Assembly: GCF_900660605.1 (NCBI RefSeq) | Contig: NZ_LR215024.1 | Span: forward strand, 186,001 to 250,000 | Length of the DNA stretch: 64,000 nucleotides | Reading direction: 5' to 3' | Source: Mycoplasmopsis glycophila | GTDB taxonomy: Bacteria > Bacillota_I > Bacilli_A > Mycoplasmatales > Metamycoplasmataceae | In this document: in pieces, positions 33,706-50,160 of the stretch | How the letters are laid out: the number at the start of each line of letters is the position of its first letter | Numbering within the stretch: position 1 is the stretch's first letter | Notes under the pieces: model-generated | What the model saw: the letters and a program-made list of their open reading frames with translations, nothing else | What the model was told of the DNA's origin: nothing | Database searches by the model: none | Made by a program: the position numbers and the translations under genes

Positions 33706-33855
33706 ATGTTTTGATTTTATTTTAAAAAATACTTTCTAACTAATTTCATTAAATTTTCAAAAATTATTTTAATTACTGTTGCTTTACTTGTTTTTATTGT
33801 GTTTATCATAATGGTATTAATGGGTTTAGGAAAACTTCCATTTGTTCTATCTTAA
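33706..33855 (+). CDS. tiny single-helix membrane protein at end of ABC operon
   Basis: A 49-residue open frame starting two bases after the permease stop. Composition is a short basic head (MFWFYFKKYFLTNFIKF) and one hydrophobic helix (about residues 19-41) ending GLGKLPFVLS. Its second-to-third codons use UGA for Trp. Position before the operon terminator and immediate spacing argue that it is translated. Function is unknown; an accessory of the transporter is possible but not shown. No separate Shine-Dalgarno is visible, so it would rely on coupling. Confidence 0.55.
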
Positions 33856-33872
33856 TTTTTAAATTACAAAAT

Positions 33873-33902
33873 AGTTCACATTTTGAAATGTGGACTTTTT
33901 TT
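33873..33902 (+). terminator. terminator of the P80-like ABC operon
   Basis: A stem of up to 10-11 bp (33873-33883 with 33886-33896, one wobble, innermost bases unpaired) followed by a T-run. Confidence 0.75.
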
Positions 33903-34015
33903 ATATAATATATTTATTAGAGATAAATAAAATAAAACTTTAAAAATTAAATAAAAAAATAAAAAATTTGTTATTATTATTTAATAAAATTACAAATTTT
34001 AAGGAGAGAATAATT

Positions 34016-34252
34016 ATGACAGCAGAAGTGCAAGAATTAGAACAAGAAAAAGATATTGAACAATCTTCAAACAAAAAAAGAAAAATTTGAATCGCTTTAC
34101 TTGTAGTATTGATCATCGTTTTACTTGTTTTAATATGTGTAGAAATTGCTTACATCGCTGACTTTTATAGATTTAAAGATTCAGGACAAGATGGACTTTT
34201 ATGAACGGTTGCGCAAAGACAAAACGGTCTTTTTGGTGAACTTATAAAATAA
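34016..34252 (+). CDS. small membrane protein of unknown function
   Basis: A 78-residue protein with AAGGAGAG a few bases before its ATG. An acidic N-terminus (EVQELEQEKDIEQSS), a basic SNKKRKIW, then one strongly hydrophobic helix (about residues 26-47), and a polar tail ending QRQNGLFGELIK. The acidic-basic-helix pattern predicts N-in topology. It is an isolated gene between an operon terminator and the rRNA promoter. I do not recognise a family. The good ribosome binding site and two UGA-coded Trp make it likely to be real. Confidence 0.65.
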
Positions 34253-34366
34253 ATAATTTATATGATAAATATCTTCTTTTGATGGGGATATTTTTTTCTT
34301 CTTTATTACTGAAAACTAAATGTTGCTGTTTATATATTTTTAAGTTAAAAAAATAAAAAAATTATT

Positions 34367-34394
34367 TTGGTTTTTCAAAAAAGTGACGTATAAT
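34367..34394 (+). promoter_or_regulatory. rRNA operon promoter
   Basis: TATAAT at 34389-34394 with TTGGTT as possible -35 at 34367-34372 (16-nt spacing). It lies about 70 nt upstream of the mature 16S 5' end. Confidence 0.55.
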
Positions 34395-34420
34395 AATTAA
34401 GCAAACATTTTAAAACAAAA

Positions 34421-34442
34421 GTTCTTTGAAAACTAGATATAT
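34421..34442 (+). promoter_or_regulatory. boxA-like element and left arm of 16S processing stem
   Basis: GTTCTTTGAAAACT at 34421-34434 recurs at 36101-36114 before 23S, as in many Firmicute-type rRNA operons. The overlapping 14 bases 34429-34442 are the exact reverse complement of 36066-36079 after 16S, forming the presumed RNase III stem. Confidence 0.65.
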
Positions 34443-34460
34443 ACAATACATGACAGTCAA

Positions 34461-35970
<1,510 letters not shown>

Positions 35971-36266
35971 ACGGAGTACATTACCTATATTAATAGGATA
36001 CTTAAGACTATTTTTATTAAAATTATTTGTTACAATGACACATGTACTATGTTAATAGTCCATAGATATATCTAGTTTTGAGAGAACTTTCTCTCTAATT
36101 GTTCTTTGAAAACTGAATAGTAAAGATATTACAACGACATCAAATAAAATAAATAAATTAAATTGGTTAATTTGTTTTGATTGATACCGAGTAATTATTA
36201 TTAAATATAATAATTTATTGAAATGTCTTTGAATATACATCAACAATAGGTCATATATTGTTACAA
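35971..36266 (+). other. 16S-23S spacer without tRNA genes
   Basis: About 296 AT-rich bases with no cloverleaf. It contains the right arm of the 16S processing stem (36066-36079), the repeated boxA-like GTTCTTTGAAAACT (36101-36114), and the left arm of the 23S stem (36109-36124, exactly complementary to 39192-39207). Confidence 0.8.
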
Positions 36267-39158
<2,892 letters not shown>

Positions 39159-39191
39159 GATGTTTATTCAAGACATTTTAATGAATTATTA

Positions 39192-39207
39192 TTTACTATT
39201 CAGTTTT
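39192..39207 (+). other. right arm of 23S processing stem
   Basis: Sixteen bases that are the perfect reverse complement of 36109-36124 in the spacer. Together they bracket 23S and should form the double strand cut during maturation. Confidence 0.75.
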
Positions 39208-39218
39208 GAAAAAGCAAT

Positions 39219-39238
39219 GCCCAAACGGGCTTTTTTTT
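39219..39238 (+). terminator. terminator of the rRNA operon
   Basis: GCCC-AAAC-GGGC hairpin (39219-39230) followed by eight T. A short but GC-only stem. Confidence 0.75.
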
Positions 39239-39499
39239 ATTTTCTTTTTTAATAAGAATTATTTTAGTTATAACTACATCAATGCAGCATTAAAATTAAA
39301 ATAGCTAATAAATTTCGCTCTTATTATTGAATTAAATAACTAAAAAATGATACTTTAAAATATTATTACTTAACTCACTACAATACTATAATATTCATTT
39401 AAACAACTTATTAAATCAATTGAAATAGATGAAACAAAGATACAATTTCCTAGTTGTTTTTCAAATTAGATTACATCAAACAAATTAAATAGTAAAAGT
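39239..39499. other. AT-rich intergenic stretch after rRNA operon
   Basis: About 260 bases between the rRNA terminator and the tRNA-Lys terminator. No open frame with a ribosome binding site, no hairpin with a T-run, and no 5S-like sequence was seen on either strand. Confidence 0.6.
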
Positions 39500-39527
39500 A
39501 TAAAAAAAATAACTCTTGCGAGTTATT
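39500..39527 (-). terminator. terminator of tRNA-Leu/tRNA-Lys unit
   Basis: An 8-bp stem (39508-39515 with 39520-39527), four-base loop, with a run of T on the minus strand. Confidence 0.75.
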
Positions 39528-39542
39528 CTGGCCATTTCTGAA

Positions 39543-39618
39543 ATGGTACGTCCTAGAGGATTCGAACCTCTGACCCAATGGTTAAAAGCCATTTGCTCTA
39601 CCTGCTGAGCTAAGGACG
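39543..39618 (-). tRNA. tRNA-Lys (anticodon TTT)
   Basis: Full cloverleaf with encoded CCA. Acceptor GCGTCCT pairs with AGGACGT; the anticodon loop is CTTTTAA. The T-loop GGTTCGAATCC is canonical. Confidence 0.95.
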
Positions 39619-39624
39619 CACATT

Positions 39625-39711
39625 ATGGTGCCCAGGACTGGACTTGAACCAGCACGGTATTGCTACCGAGGGATTTTAAGTCCCTTGCGTCTACCATTCC
39701 GCCACCTGGGC
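39625..39711 (-). tRNA. tRNA-Leu (anticodon TAA)
   Basis: A class II tRNA of 87 nt with a long variable arm and encoded CCA. Anticodon loop CTTAAAA. It is transcribed before tRNA-Lys, six bases apart. Confidence 0.95.
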
Positions 39712-39729
39712 TTTTTTGTTTGCTTAATA

Positions 39730-39757
39730 ATTATAATACAATTTATCAAAAAAACAA
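39730..39757 (-). promoter_or_regulatory. promoter for tRNA-Leu/tRNA-Lys
   Basis: Minus-strand TATAAT at 39735-39730 and TTGTTT at 39757-39752, spaced by 16 nt, upstream of tRNA-Leu. Confidence 0.55.
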
Positions 39758-39862
39758 AAATATTTTTTATTTTTTTATATGCATTAATTACACTATTTTT
39801 TTAGTGCTTAATTATTTTAACACATATTATTAAATATGCATCTTATTTTCTTTGTTTTTTGA

Positions 39863-39868
39863 TATCAT
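39863..39868 (+). promoter_or_regulatory. -10 box of ppa, leaderless arrangement
   Basis: TATCAT with a 6-nt spacer to the ppa ATG. No ribosome binding site precedes the ATG. The hexamer is less perfect than at the other leaderless candidates. Confidence 0.4.
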
Positions 39869-39874
39869 TAATTT

Positions 39875-40429
39875 ATGAAAAATATTGTTACAGTAAAAAT
39901 TGAAATTCAAAAAGATTCAAAAATTAAATATGAATATAATAGAAAAACTAAAGAAATTGAAGTTGATAGAATTTTAAGAGGAGACTTTAAATATCCATGT
40001 AATTACGGGTTTATTCCAAATGCATTAGATTGAGATGGAGATGAACTTGATGTTTTACTTTATTCTGAAGAAACTTTTATTCCTGGCGTTGTTTTAAATG
40101 CTAGAATAATTGGTGCAATGAAAATGATTGATGATGGTGAAACAGACACAAAACTTATTGCTGTCCATGCAGATGATTATAGACTTGATCACATTAATAG
40201 CATCAATGATTTACCTGAACCATTCTTAAGAACAGTTGAAACATTCTTTAGTACATATAAAAATTGAAAAAGACCAGGCATTACATCAGTTGGTGGGTTT
40301 GAAAACACTGAATGAGCATTAGCTGAATATGAAGAGTGTGTTGAACTTATGAATAAATATGGTGAAATGGATAAAAAAGACTTTATCAAAAAAATGCAAG
40401 AATTACACCCAGAAAAGTACGTTGCTTAA
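39875..40429 (+). CDS. ppa: inorganic pyrophosphatase
   Basis: A 184-residue soluble pyrophosphatase that hydrolyses PPi and pulls biosynthetic reactions forward. Family I motifs are [27 protein letters not shown], and the metal-binding [29 protein letters not shown], and [19 protein letters not shown] follow. UGA codes its Trp. The ATG at 39875 lacks a Shine-Dalgarno and lies right after a TATCAT box, so it may be translated from a leaderless mRNA. Single gene with its own terminator, between two tRNA units. Confidence 0.95.
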
Positions 40430-40439
40430 TTTCTTTATA

Positions 40440-40466
40440 GTCGCTTTAATTCAAAGCGGCTTTTTT
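40440..40466 (+). terminator. terminator after ppa
   Basis: An 8-bp stem (40440-40447 with 40453-40460, one wobble) and six T. Confidence 0.85.
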
Positions 40467-40567
40467 AATAAAAAAATATTTTTTTGCTTTGTTTTATTTT
40501 TTCTTTGTTATAATAATTAAGCAAGTTGAAGCAATTAAAGCTGAGATAAAAAAATAAAAAATTATTA

Positions 40568-40594
40568 TTGACTTTTTTTAAAAAAGTATATAAT
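40568..40594 (+). promoter_or_regulatory. promoter of five-tRNA operon
   Basis: TTGACT at 40568-40573 and TATAAT at 40589-40594 (15-nt spacing; a TATATA two bases upstream gives 13). The first tRNA starts 19 bases after the -10. Confidence 0.65.
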
Positions 40595-40612
40595 AATATC
40601 ACAAGTAAATTT

Positions 40613-40687
40613 GCCGATTTAGCTCAGCGGTAGAGCAGCTGGCTGTTAACCAGTTGGTCGTTGGTTCAATCCCAATAATCGGCGCCA
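40613..40687 (+). tRNA. tRNA-Asn (anticodon GTT)
   Basis: 75 nt with encoded CCA. Acceptor GCCGATT with AATCGGC; anticodon loop CTGTTAA. First of five tandem tRNAs. Confidence 0.95.
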
Positions 40688-40692
40688 TTTAT

Positions 40693-40768
40693 GGTCTGTT
40701 GGTGAAGCGGTTAACACACATGGTTTTCATCCATGCATGCACGGGTTCGATCCCCGTACAGACTGCCA
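40693..40768 (+). tRNA. tRNA-Glu (anticodon TTC)
   Basis: 76 nt with encoded CCA. Anticodon loop TTTTCAT; acceptor GGTCTGT with ACAGACT, the first pair G-T. Confidence 0.93.
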
Positions 40769-40772
40769 TTTT

Positions 40773-40848
40773 GGAAGATTAGCTCAGTTGGGAGAGCATC
40801 GCCCTTACAAGGCGGAGGTCGTGGGTTCGAGCCCCTCATCTTCCACCA
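40773..40848 (+). tRNA. tRNA-Val (anticodon TAC)
   Basis: 76 nt with encoded CCA. Anticodon loop CTTACAA; acceptor GGAAGAT with ATCTTCC. Confidence 0.95.
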
Positions 40849-40851
40849 TTA

Positions 40852-40927
<76 letters not shown>

Positions 40928-40964
40928 TTAAGCATTAAGCTTTTTTTTTATTTTTGAAATGTTT

Positions 40965-41048
40965 GCGCGGGTGGTGAAATTGGCAGACACGCTAGATTTA
41001 GGCTCTAGTGCCTTCGGCATAAGGGTTCGAGTCCCTTCTCGCGCACCA
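40965..41048 (+). tRNA. tRNA-Leu (anticodon TAG)
   Basis: 84 nt, class II with a variable arm and encoded CCA. Anticodon loop TTTAGGC. A T-run at 40940-40949 separates it from tRNA-Thr and might reduce its transcription. Confidence 0.94.
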
Positions 41049-41065
41049 TATCTTTTTTAAGACCG

Positions 41066-41090
41066 AAACTACCGCGAAGGTAGTTTTTAT
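41066..41090 (+). terminator. terminator of five-tRNA operon
   Basis: A perfect 8-bp stem (41066-41073 with 41079-41086) with GCGAA loop and T-rich tail. Confidence 0.85.
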
Positions 41091-41208
41091 TTTGTAAAAT
41101 TAAGAAATAAGTATAATCTACAAATTTATTTTAAAATACATTAAAATTTATATACAAAAATATTTATCACTTTATATAAATGTCCACACTGAAAGGAAGA
41201 AAATATCA

Positions 41209-43402
41209 ATGAATAAAGAAAAAATTTATGAGTATATTCAAAAATTTGAATCGTGCTCATTCTTAGATATAGCAAAACATTTTAGAATTTCTGTACGTAA
41301 TAATAAAGATTTAACTAATGTGTTATCTCAACTTTTAAAAGAATACAAGATTTTCAAAAACAACAAGGATCAATACTATGCTCCAATTCTCAAAGAAAGC
41401 ATTACAGGTGTTTTAAACGTGTCAGCAAAAGGAGCTTTTGGTTTTGTTGATTATGACATTGATGAAGAAAACAAAACAAAGAAAAGCGTCTTTGTTAAGA
41501 ACTTTAATTTTAATGGAGCAATTAATGGAGATACTGTTTATGTTAATGTTTATGTGAATCCAAAAAGCAAACAACAAGATTTAACACATGGAGTTGTAAC
41601 TCAAATTATTGAAAGAGGAAATGACGAAATAGTTGGTTTTATCAAACAAAAAAATCAAAATACATATTTTGTTCCTGTTGATGAACGTTATAAAACTATT
41701 CAATATAAAATTTTTCAATCAGTAGTTCCAACCAAATTAAATGATTTAGTTGTCGCTAAAATACTAAAATATGAAGATAAAATTATTTTAATTAGTATCG
41801 ATCGTGTAATTACAAACGAAGCAGACCCAATGGTTTTTGTTAAGTCTTATTTAGAGCAAATTAAAGCTCCAACAGATTTTCCAGAGATTTTAAATAATGA
41901 AATTAATGTAATTCCTTCAACGATTCAAAATGAAAATATTCAAAACAGAAAAGATCTTCGTAACGAGATGATTGTAACAATCGACGGGGATGATACTAAA
42001 GATTTTGATGATGCTATCACAGTATCAAAATTACCAAACGGAAACTATTTTTTAGGTGTCTATATTGCAGATGTTTCATATTATGTTCAAGAAGGTACAG
42101 AAATTGATCAGGAAGCTTTAAATAGAGGAACTAGTATTTATTTAGTTGATCGTGTAATTCCGATGCTTCCAGTGGAACTTTCAAATGGTATTTGTTCATT
42201 GAATCCAAATGAAGATCGTTTTGTTTTAGGTTGTGAAATGGAAATCGATTTAAATGGTAATACAGTTAAAACTGAAGTTTTTGAAGGTATTATTAATTCA
42301 AAATTCAGACTCACATATAAACAAGTTGATAAATATTTTGAAACAGGACAAATCAACGAAACACATAGTGACAAACAAGAACTTTCGAAACTTAAAAATA
42401 TGCTTAATGAGGCAAGAGAATTAAGTTTAATTTTACATAATTACAAAATTAAAGAGGGTTATGTAGATTTTGAAATCGATGAACCTAAAATTAAACTTAA
42501 TGATGATGGTTCAGTTAAAGAAATTATTATTAATAAACGTGGTTTTTCAGAAGTTTTAATTGAAGATTTTATGGTTCGTGCTAATGAAACTGTAGCTAAA
42601 TATTTATATGATAATAAACTACCAGTTCTTTATAGAGTTCATGAGAAACCTGATGCCGATAAATTAGAAAATTTAAAAAACTCATTAAGTGTAATTGGAT
42701 TATCAATGGGTGATTTAAATTATAAAAATATTACCCCACAAAAATTTAGTGAATTAGTTGAATATGTCAAAGCAAACCGTAATGATGACTTTGTGAAATT
42801 ACTTTTTTTAAGAACAATGCAAAAAGCAATTTATTCTCCAGATAATATTAAGCATTTTGGGTTAGCAAGTGATTTTTATTGCCATTTTACTAGTCCTATC
42901 CGTAGATACCCGGATCTTATCATTCACCGTATTATTAGAAACTTTATTCTTAATAAAAATTTAGACAAATTAGAAGAATTCAGTAATAAATTACCAATTT
43001 TTGGTGATTTAAACACTAAAAGCGAACAAAAAGCAGTTCAAATTGAACGAAATGTGAATGATCTCAAATTTGCCGAATATCTTAAAAATCAAGTAGGAAA
43101 AACCTTTAAAGCACAAATTCTTAGTATTTTAAACTTTGGTTTCTTTATCGAGTTTGACTTTAAAGCAAGCGGTTTAGTTCATCGTGCTAATCTTTTTGAT
43201 GGTGAATATCAGCCAAATGAGAATTTAACTAAATTTATTTCTGAAAAAAGAACTTTTACTTTAGGAGACTTTGTTGAAGTTGTTGTTATTGGTGTGGATT
43301 TAGTTGAAGGAAAAGTTGATTGTGTTTTACTTGATCAATACGAAAGCTATTTAGCTAATTTAGAAAAAATCAATAACCAAAAGAAAACTTTTGAAAAATC
43401 AA

Positions 43403-43428
<26 letters not shown>
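41209..43428 (+). CDS. rnr: ribonuclease R (VacB/RNase II family)
   Basis: A 739-residue processive 3'-5' exoribonuclease. The N-terminal winged-helix segment (residues 1-60) and cold-shock OB domains (from about 62, ITGVLNVSAKGAFGFV) precede the RNB catalytic domain. That domain has TIDGDDTKDFDDAI near residues 255-268, supplying the Mg-binding aspartates, and YLVDRVIPMLPVELSNGICSLNP. HFTSPIRRYPDLIIHR and a C-terminal S1 domain (FKAQILSILNFGFFIEF) follow. GAAAGGAAG lies upstream. It is probably the main 3' exonuclease here, because mycoplasmas lack PNPase in most lineages. Its end overlaps the methyltransferase gene. Confidence 0.96.
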
Positions 43429-45761
<2,333 letters not shown>

Positions 45762-45779
45762 AAAAGGAGGTTTTTATAC

Positions 45780-46064
45780 ATGATTTTTGTAAGAGCAACA
45801 AAATATGTTATTAACCCAGAAAAAGCAAAACCATTTTTAGATTATTTATTAGTTTTAACTAAAAAAACTCGCATGCTTGAAATGAACTTATCGTTTGAAT
45901 ATGGTATGCCTGCTGAAAATGAAGTTGTTTTATTAGAAAGATGATCAAGTCACAAAGATTATCAAAATTATATTTCAAACAAGGAATTTGCAGTAGAAAT
46001 TCAAACTCTTTCAGAAATGGCAAGTAAAACACTAGTTTTATATGAATTTACTACAATTAAATAA
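45780..46064 (+). CDS. small antibiotic-biosynthesis-monooxygenase-fold protein
   Basis: A 94-residue protein with a strong AAAGGAGG upstream. MIFVRATKYVINPEKAKPFLDYL and VLLERWSSHKDYQNYISNKEF match the beta-alpha-beta pattern of the ABM (dimeric ferredoxin-like) superfamily, in which the W-S/D-X3-Y-X2-Y motif is common. Members include quinol and heme oxygenases, but many have unknown function; none is claimed here. It lies 18 bases after metG and ends before a terminator, so it is probably the last gene of the rnr-metG transcript. Confidence 0.75.
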
Positions 46065-46080
46065 TTTCTTTATGATCTAG

Positions 46081-46106
46081 CCTTCAATTTGTATTGAAGG
46101 TTTTTT
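46081..46106 (+). terminator. terminator after metG/ABM unit
   Basis: A perfect 8-bp stem (46081-46088 with 46093-46100), loop TTGT, six T. Confidence 0.88.
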
Positions 46107-46330
46107 ATTTTTTAGTTAATAAATTCTAATATGAAAAATGACAAGCTAGAAATTATAAAACTTCATAACCTAAAAGTGATAAGGACAATTTATAGTAAAA
46201 TAATAATAAGTAACTTTTAACAATAAAATTTCTTTAACAGTTAATTTTAGATAGCTATACAAAACTTTTGAAAAATAAGTTTTTTATTTTTTATCAAGAA
46301 ATTAATTTTTAAGGAAAATGAAAGGAAATA

Positions 46331-47296
46331 ATGCAAATAGGAAACTCAAAAGTGGCTATTGATGCAATTGAAAAATATGACTCAATAGTTATTTTTCACC
46401 ACGTTAGACCTGATGGAGACTGTCTTGGTTCACAAGCAGGTCTTGCGGAATTAATTAGAACAAATTACCCAAACAAAAAAGTTTATACAGTAGGAGATAA
46501 TACTCACGTTTTTGACTTTATGGATTATAAATTCAACTCGTATGATGAGATTGATTTTAACAATTCGTTAGCTATTGTTGTTGATGCTTCGAGCGGAAAC
46601 AGAATTGAATGTGCAGATTTACTTTACGAAAAAAGAACAACTGCTCGTTTAAGAATCGATCACCATCCAAATGGTGCTGATATTGAATATGAGTACAACT
46701 GGATTGATGAACACTACGTTGCAGCTGCAGAAATGATTGCGCAATTAGCTTATGATGCAAATTGAACAGTAACTAATAAAGCTGCTTCACATATTTATTT
46801 AGGTATTAACACCGATAGTGGAAGATTTTTATATCCAGATACTTCTGCTCGCACACATAAACTTGTGGCATTTTTAATGGAACAAGGTGCATTTCACCCA
46901 CAAGATATCTTAAGAGAACTTTCAAAAAGAACTTTCAAGGAAATTAAGTTTGTTGGAAAAATCTTGAGTGAATTTAAAAAAGAAGGAAGAGTACTTTACT
47001 ACGAAATTACAAATGAAATTTTAGAAGAGTATGGTATGAATTCACTTGAAGCTGCTCTTTTTGTTAATGAATTAGCAAACATTGAAGATAACTCTTGTTG
47101 AGCACTTTTTGTACAACTTGAAGATGGAACAGTTAGAGGAAGACTTAGATCAAATGGTCCACTTGTAAATTTAGTTGCTAATAAATACAGTGGTGGTGGA
47201 CACGATAATGCTGCCGGAATTACTTTACCTTCATGAGATTTAGTTCCAAGTGTTCTTGCAGATTTAAATGAAGCTATTAAAGAGTGAGAAAAATAA
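46331..47296 (+). CDS. DHH/DHHA1 phosphoesterase (NrnA/MgpA-like), copy 1
   Basis: A 321-residue DHH-family phosphoesterase, related to Bacillus NrnA, which degrades nanoRNA and pAp, or c-di-AMP linear products. Motif I is IFHHVRPDGDCLGSQ at residues 21-35, motif II the VVDAS segment, motif III RIDHHPNGA, motif IV GINTDSGRFLYPDT. The DHHA1 C-terminal domain ends with the substrate-binding GGGHDNAAGI. ATG has GAAAGGAAA upstream. The stop overlaps the start of copy 2 by one base (TAATG), so the two are translated together. Confidence 0.92.
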
Positions 47297-48267
47297 TGCA
47301 AATTGGTAGTTTAGAATTAGTTACAAAAGAACTTTTAAAGTATGATTCGATAGTTATTTTTCACCACATTAGACCTGATGGAGATTGCCTTGGTTCACAA
47401 TTTGGACTCAAGAAACTTTTAGAAGATAATTTTCCAAACAAAAAAGTGTATGCAATTGGAGATGCTAAAGGTTCATTTCCTTTTCTTAATCTTCAAATGA
47501 ACGAAATACCAAGTGATGAAATACTTGCTAATTCACTAGGTGTTGTGGTTGACGCTAACTTTAAAGAAAGAATTGAATGCAGAGAAGTTTTAGACAAAAA
47601 TATCTTTAAAAAAGTAATTAGAATTGACCACCATCCTAATGAAGATGATCTTGGAGATGAGTGTGTTAGATGAGTTGATAGTAGTTATTCAGCAGCTGAT
47701 GAAATGATTACTGAAATAGCAGTTACAAACCAATGAAAAATCACACCAGAAGCAGCTAATTTGTTATATCTAGGAATTAACACTGACAGTGGTAGATTTT
47801 TATTCAACAACACTAAATCTCGTACTTTAAGATTAGCTGCAGAACTATATGATGCAGGATTAGATACTGATTTTGTACACCAAAATCTAGCTAGAGTAAG
47901 CTTGGACGATTTAAAATATTCTTCTTGATTATTAAGTACACTTAAAACACGTGATGGAGTTGCTTATATCCAAAACAGCTTGACAGATACATTAAAAATG
48001 GGAAAAACACCACAAACTTCAGTTCGTGTAAATTCAATTGCAAACATTGAAGGTCATCCAATTTGAGTTCAATTTACAGAAGAAGAGGACGGAAGAATTC
48101 GTGTTGAATTTCGTTCAAATGGACCAATTGTGCGTAATGTAGCTGTTAAATGAGGCGGAGGTGGACACGAAAGAGCTTCTGGAGCGATTTTAACTTCATT
48201 TGCCGATGTAGAAGCAGTAATTGACGATTGTGCCGCAGAAATTAAACGCTATAATACAGAAAAGTAG
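47296..48267 (+). CDS. DHH/DHHA1 phosphoesterase (NrnA/MgpA-like), copy 2
   Basis: A 323-residue paralogue of the preceding gene. It keeps IFHHIRPDGDCLGSQ, the VVDAN segment, RIDHHPNED, GINTDSGRFLFNNT and the C-terminal GGGGHERASGAI, so both copies look catalytically intact. The ATG at 47296 overlaps the preceding stop. Divergence in the linker and middle region is considerable, implying an old duplication and perhaps different substrates (nanoRNA, pAp or pApA). Two copies also occur in other mycoplasmas, but rarely is the tandem fully explained. It ends in a bidirectional terminator. Confidence 0.92.
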
Positions 48268-48270
48268 CAA

Positions 48271-48300
48271 AAAAAAGATCTCTAAATAGGGATCTTTTTT
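48271..48300. terminator. bidirectional terminator between nrnA pair and ABC exporter
   Basis: A 12-bp stem (48271-48282 with 48289-48300, one wobble) with A-run on one side and T-run on the other. It serves both convergent units. Confidence 0.85.
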
Positions 48301-48303
48301 CTT

Positions 48304-50151
48304 TTAAAATTGCGATGTAAATAAATCGTAATAGAAACCTTGTTTGTCAAGAAGCTCTTGATGAGTACCTTGTTCGATAATATAACCATTATCAACAACG
48401 ATAATTAAATCTGCTTTTTGAATTGTACTTAATCTATGAGCGATCACAAAAGAAGTTTTATCTTTCATTAAGTGCAACATTGCTTTTTGAACAATTTTTT
48501 CTGTATTTGAGTCAATGTTGCTTGTTGCTTCATCTAAAATTAAGATTGCTTTATTTTGCAAGATGGCTCTAGTTAGTGCAAGGAGTTGTTTTTGACCTTG
48601 CGAGATATTAGCTCCATTATTTTCGATCATTGTATGATAACCATTAGCTGTGCTCATAATAAAGTGATGGGCTTCAGTGAGCTTTGCAGCATTTATAATT
48701 TCTTCTTCAGTTGCTTTTGGATTTGCTAATTTTAAGTTTTCAAGAATTGTTTGATTAAATAAAAACGAATCTTGAAGCACAATTGTTAAATTATCTCGTA
48801 AATCGCTAGTTTTAATATTTTTAAGTTCCATACCATCGATTTTAATGTTTCCTAATTGGTAATCATAATATTTACTTAATAAACTAATAATTGTAGTTTT
48901 ACCAGCTCCTGTTGGCCCAACAATCGCAACTGTTTGACCTTTTTTAACTTGAAATGTAGCGTTTTTTAGTTGGTAATCTCTGCTTTCTGGTAAATATTTA
49001 AAATAAACATTTTTAAAGCTAATATTACCATCTAAAGTCTTTGTAAGTTCAATTGTTTCATTAGATTTATCAGGTAATTTAATATCTAATAATTTAAATA
49101 AACGAGCACTTGAAGCTATTCCAACTTGTAAACTAAAACTACTATTAAGTAAACTTTGAAATGGTCCAATGTAATTTCAACAAAGCGAAATAAACATAAC
49201 AATTAAAGATGCGTTAGCTTTACCATTTTCAGCACCAAAAAAGTCAATTCCTAAAATTGGTCAATTTTGAACATAAAAGAGTGCAGCAATAAAACAAATC
49301 ATTAAAATTGCTAGGTTTGAGACAAGACCATATCAAGTTTCAAAACTTTTAGCAATCACGTCACCACCATAAGCTTCATTTCTAATTTTTTTTGTAATTT
49401 TTTGAAGGTTTTGATAAACAAATTCTTGCTGATTAAAAGCTTTAGTAACTTGAGTGTTTGATAACATCTCTTCGACAAATGCATTTAGTTCGCCGAATGA
49501 ATTTTGTACCTTAATAAAATATGGTTGTGATTTTTTCATTAAGAGAGCAATTAAACCAAATAAAATTAATGTAACTGGAATAATTATCAAACTTAAAGAT
49601 GATGAAATTAAAAACATAACAATCACAGAAATTAAGATCGAAAAGACTGCAGTTCCTACTTGTGACAGCATTTGGAAAAGAGAGTTTGCAACATTATTAA
49701 CGTCAACTATTAATGTTGAAATTAAATCACCAGCTTTATTTTTATCATAAAAACCAATTGGTAATTTATGAAGTTTTTCGATAATTTCATTTCTTAACCT
49801 TGCTCCTGCGTTAAATGATACTTGTGTATATAAATAATTTTCAAGGTATCTAAATAGACCATAAATCAAAAAGCTAGCTGTTAGTAAAACTACATGAATA
49901 GCAAATCCTACTTTATTAAAAGGTTGACCATGAATTGCGGGCTCAAAAAAGTTTTTAACAATATAACCAATAAGAAAACTACCTACGATATAGAAAATTG
50001 AATTTAATAAACTGAAAACAACTCCACCAATGAATTTTTTCTTTTCTGAAAATAAATATTTACATAATGTTTTGAAAATTTGAAAATTATTTTTTGCAAC
50101 TTCTGGTTTATTGAGTTCTTTTGAAATCTCTCTTGTTTCTAAATTGTCCAT
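48304..50151 (-). CDS. heterodimeric ABC exporter, subunit with intact catalytic residues
   Basis: A 615-residue half-transporter: six membrane helices (residues about 35-330) and one NBD. Walker A GPTGAGKTT, signature ISQGQKQLL (non-canonical), Walker B ILILDEATSNID with catalytic Glu, and H-loop IAHRLST. Type IV/multidrug exporter family (LmrD/BmrD, TM287/288-like). It starts 9 bases after the upstream partner's stop. The upstream gene holds the complementary degenerate features, so the two should form one transporter. The substrate is unknown; drugs, lipids or peptides are possible. Confidence 0.92.
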
Positions 50152-50160
50152 TTTTACCTC

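Noticed and set aside
40928-40955. Terminator between tRNA-Thr and tRNA-Leu
   Set aside because: There is a T-run but only a four-base AAGC/GCTT pairing, too weak to call; the tRNAs are treated as one operon.
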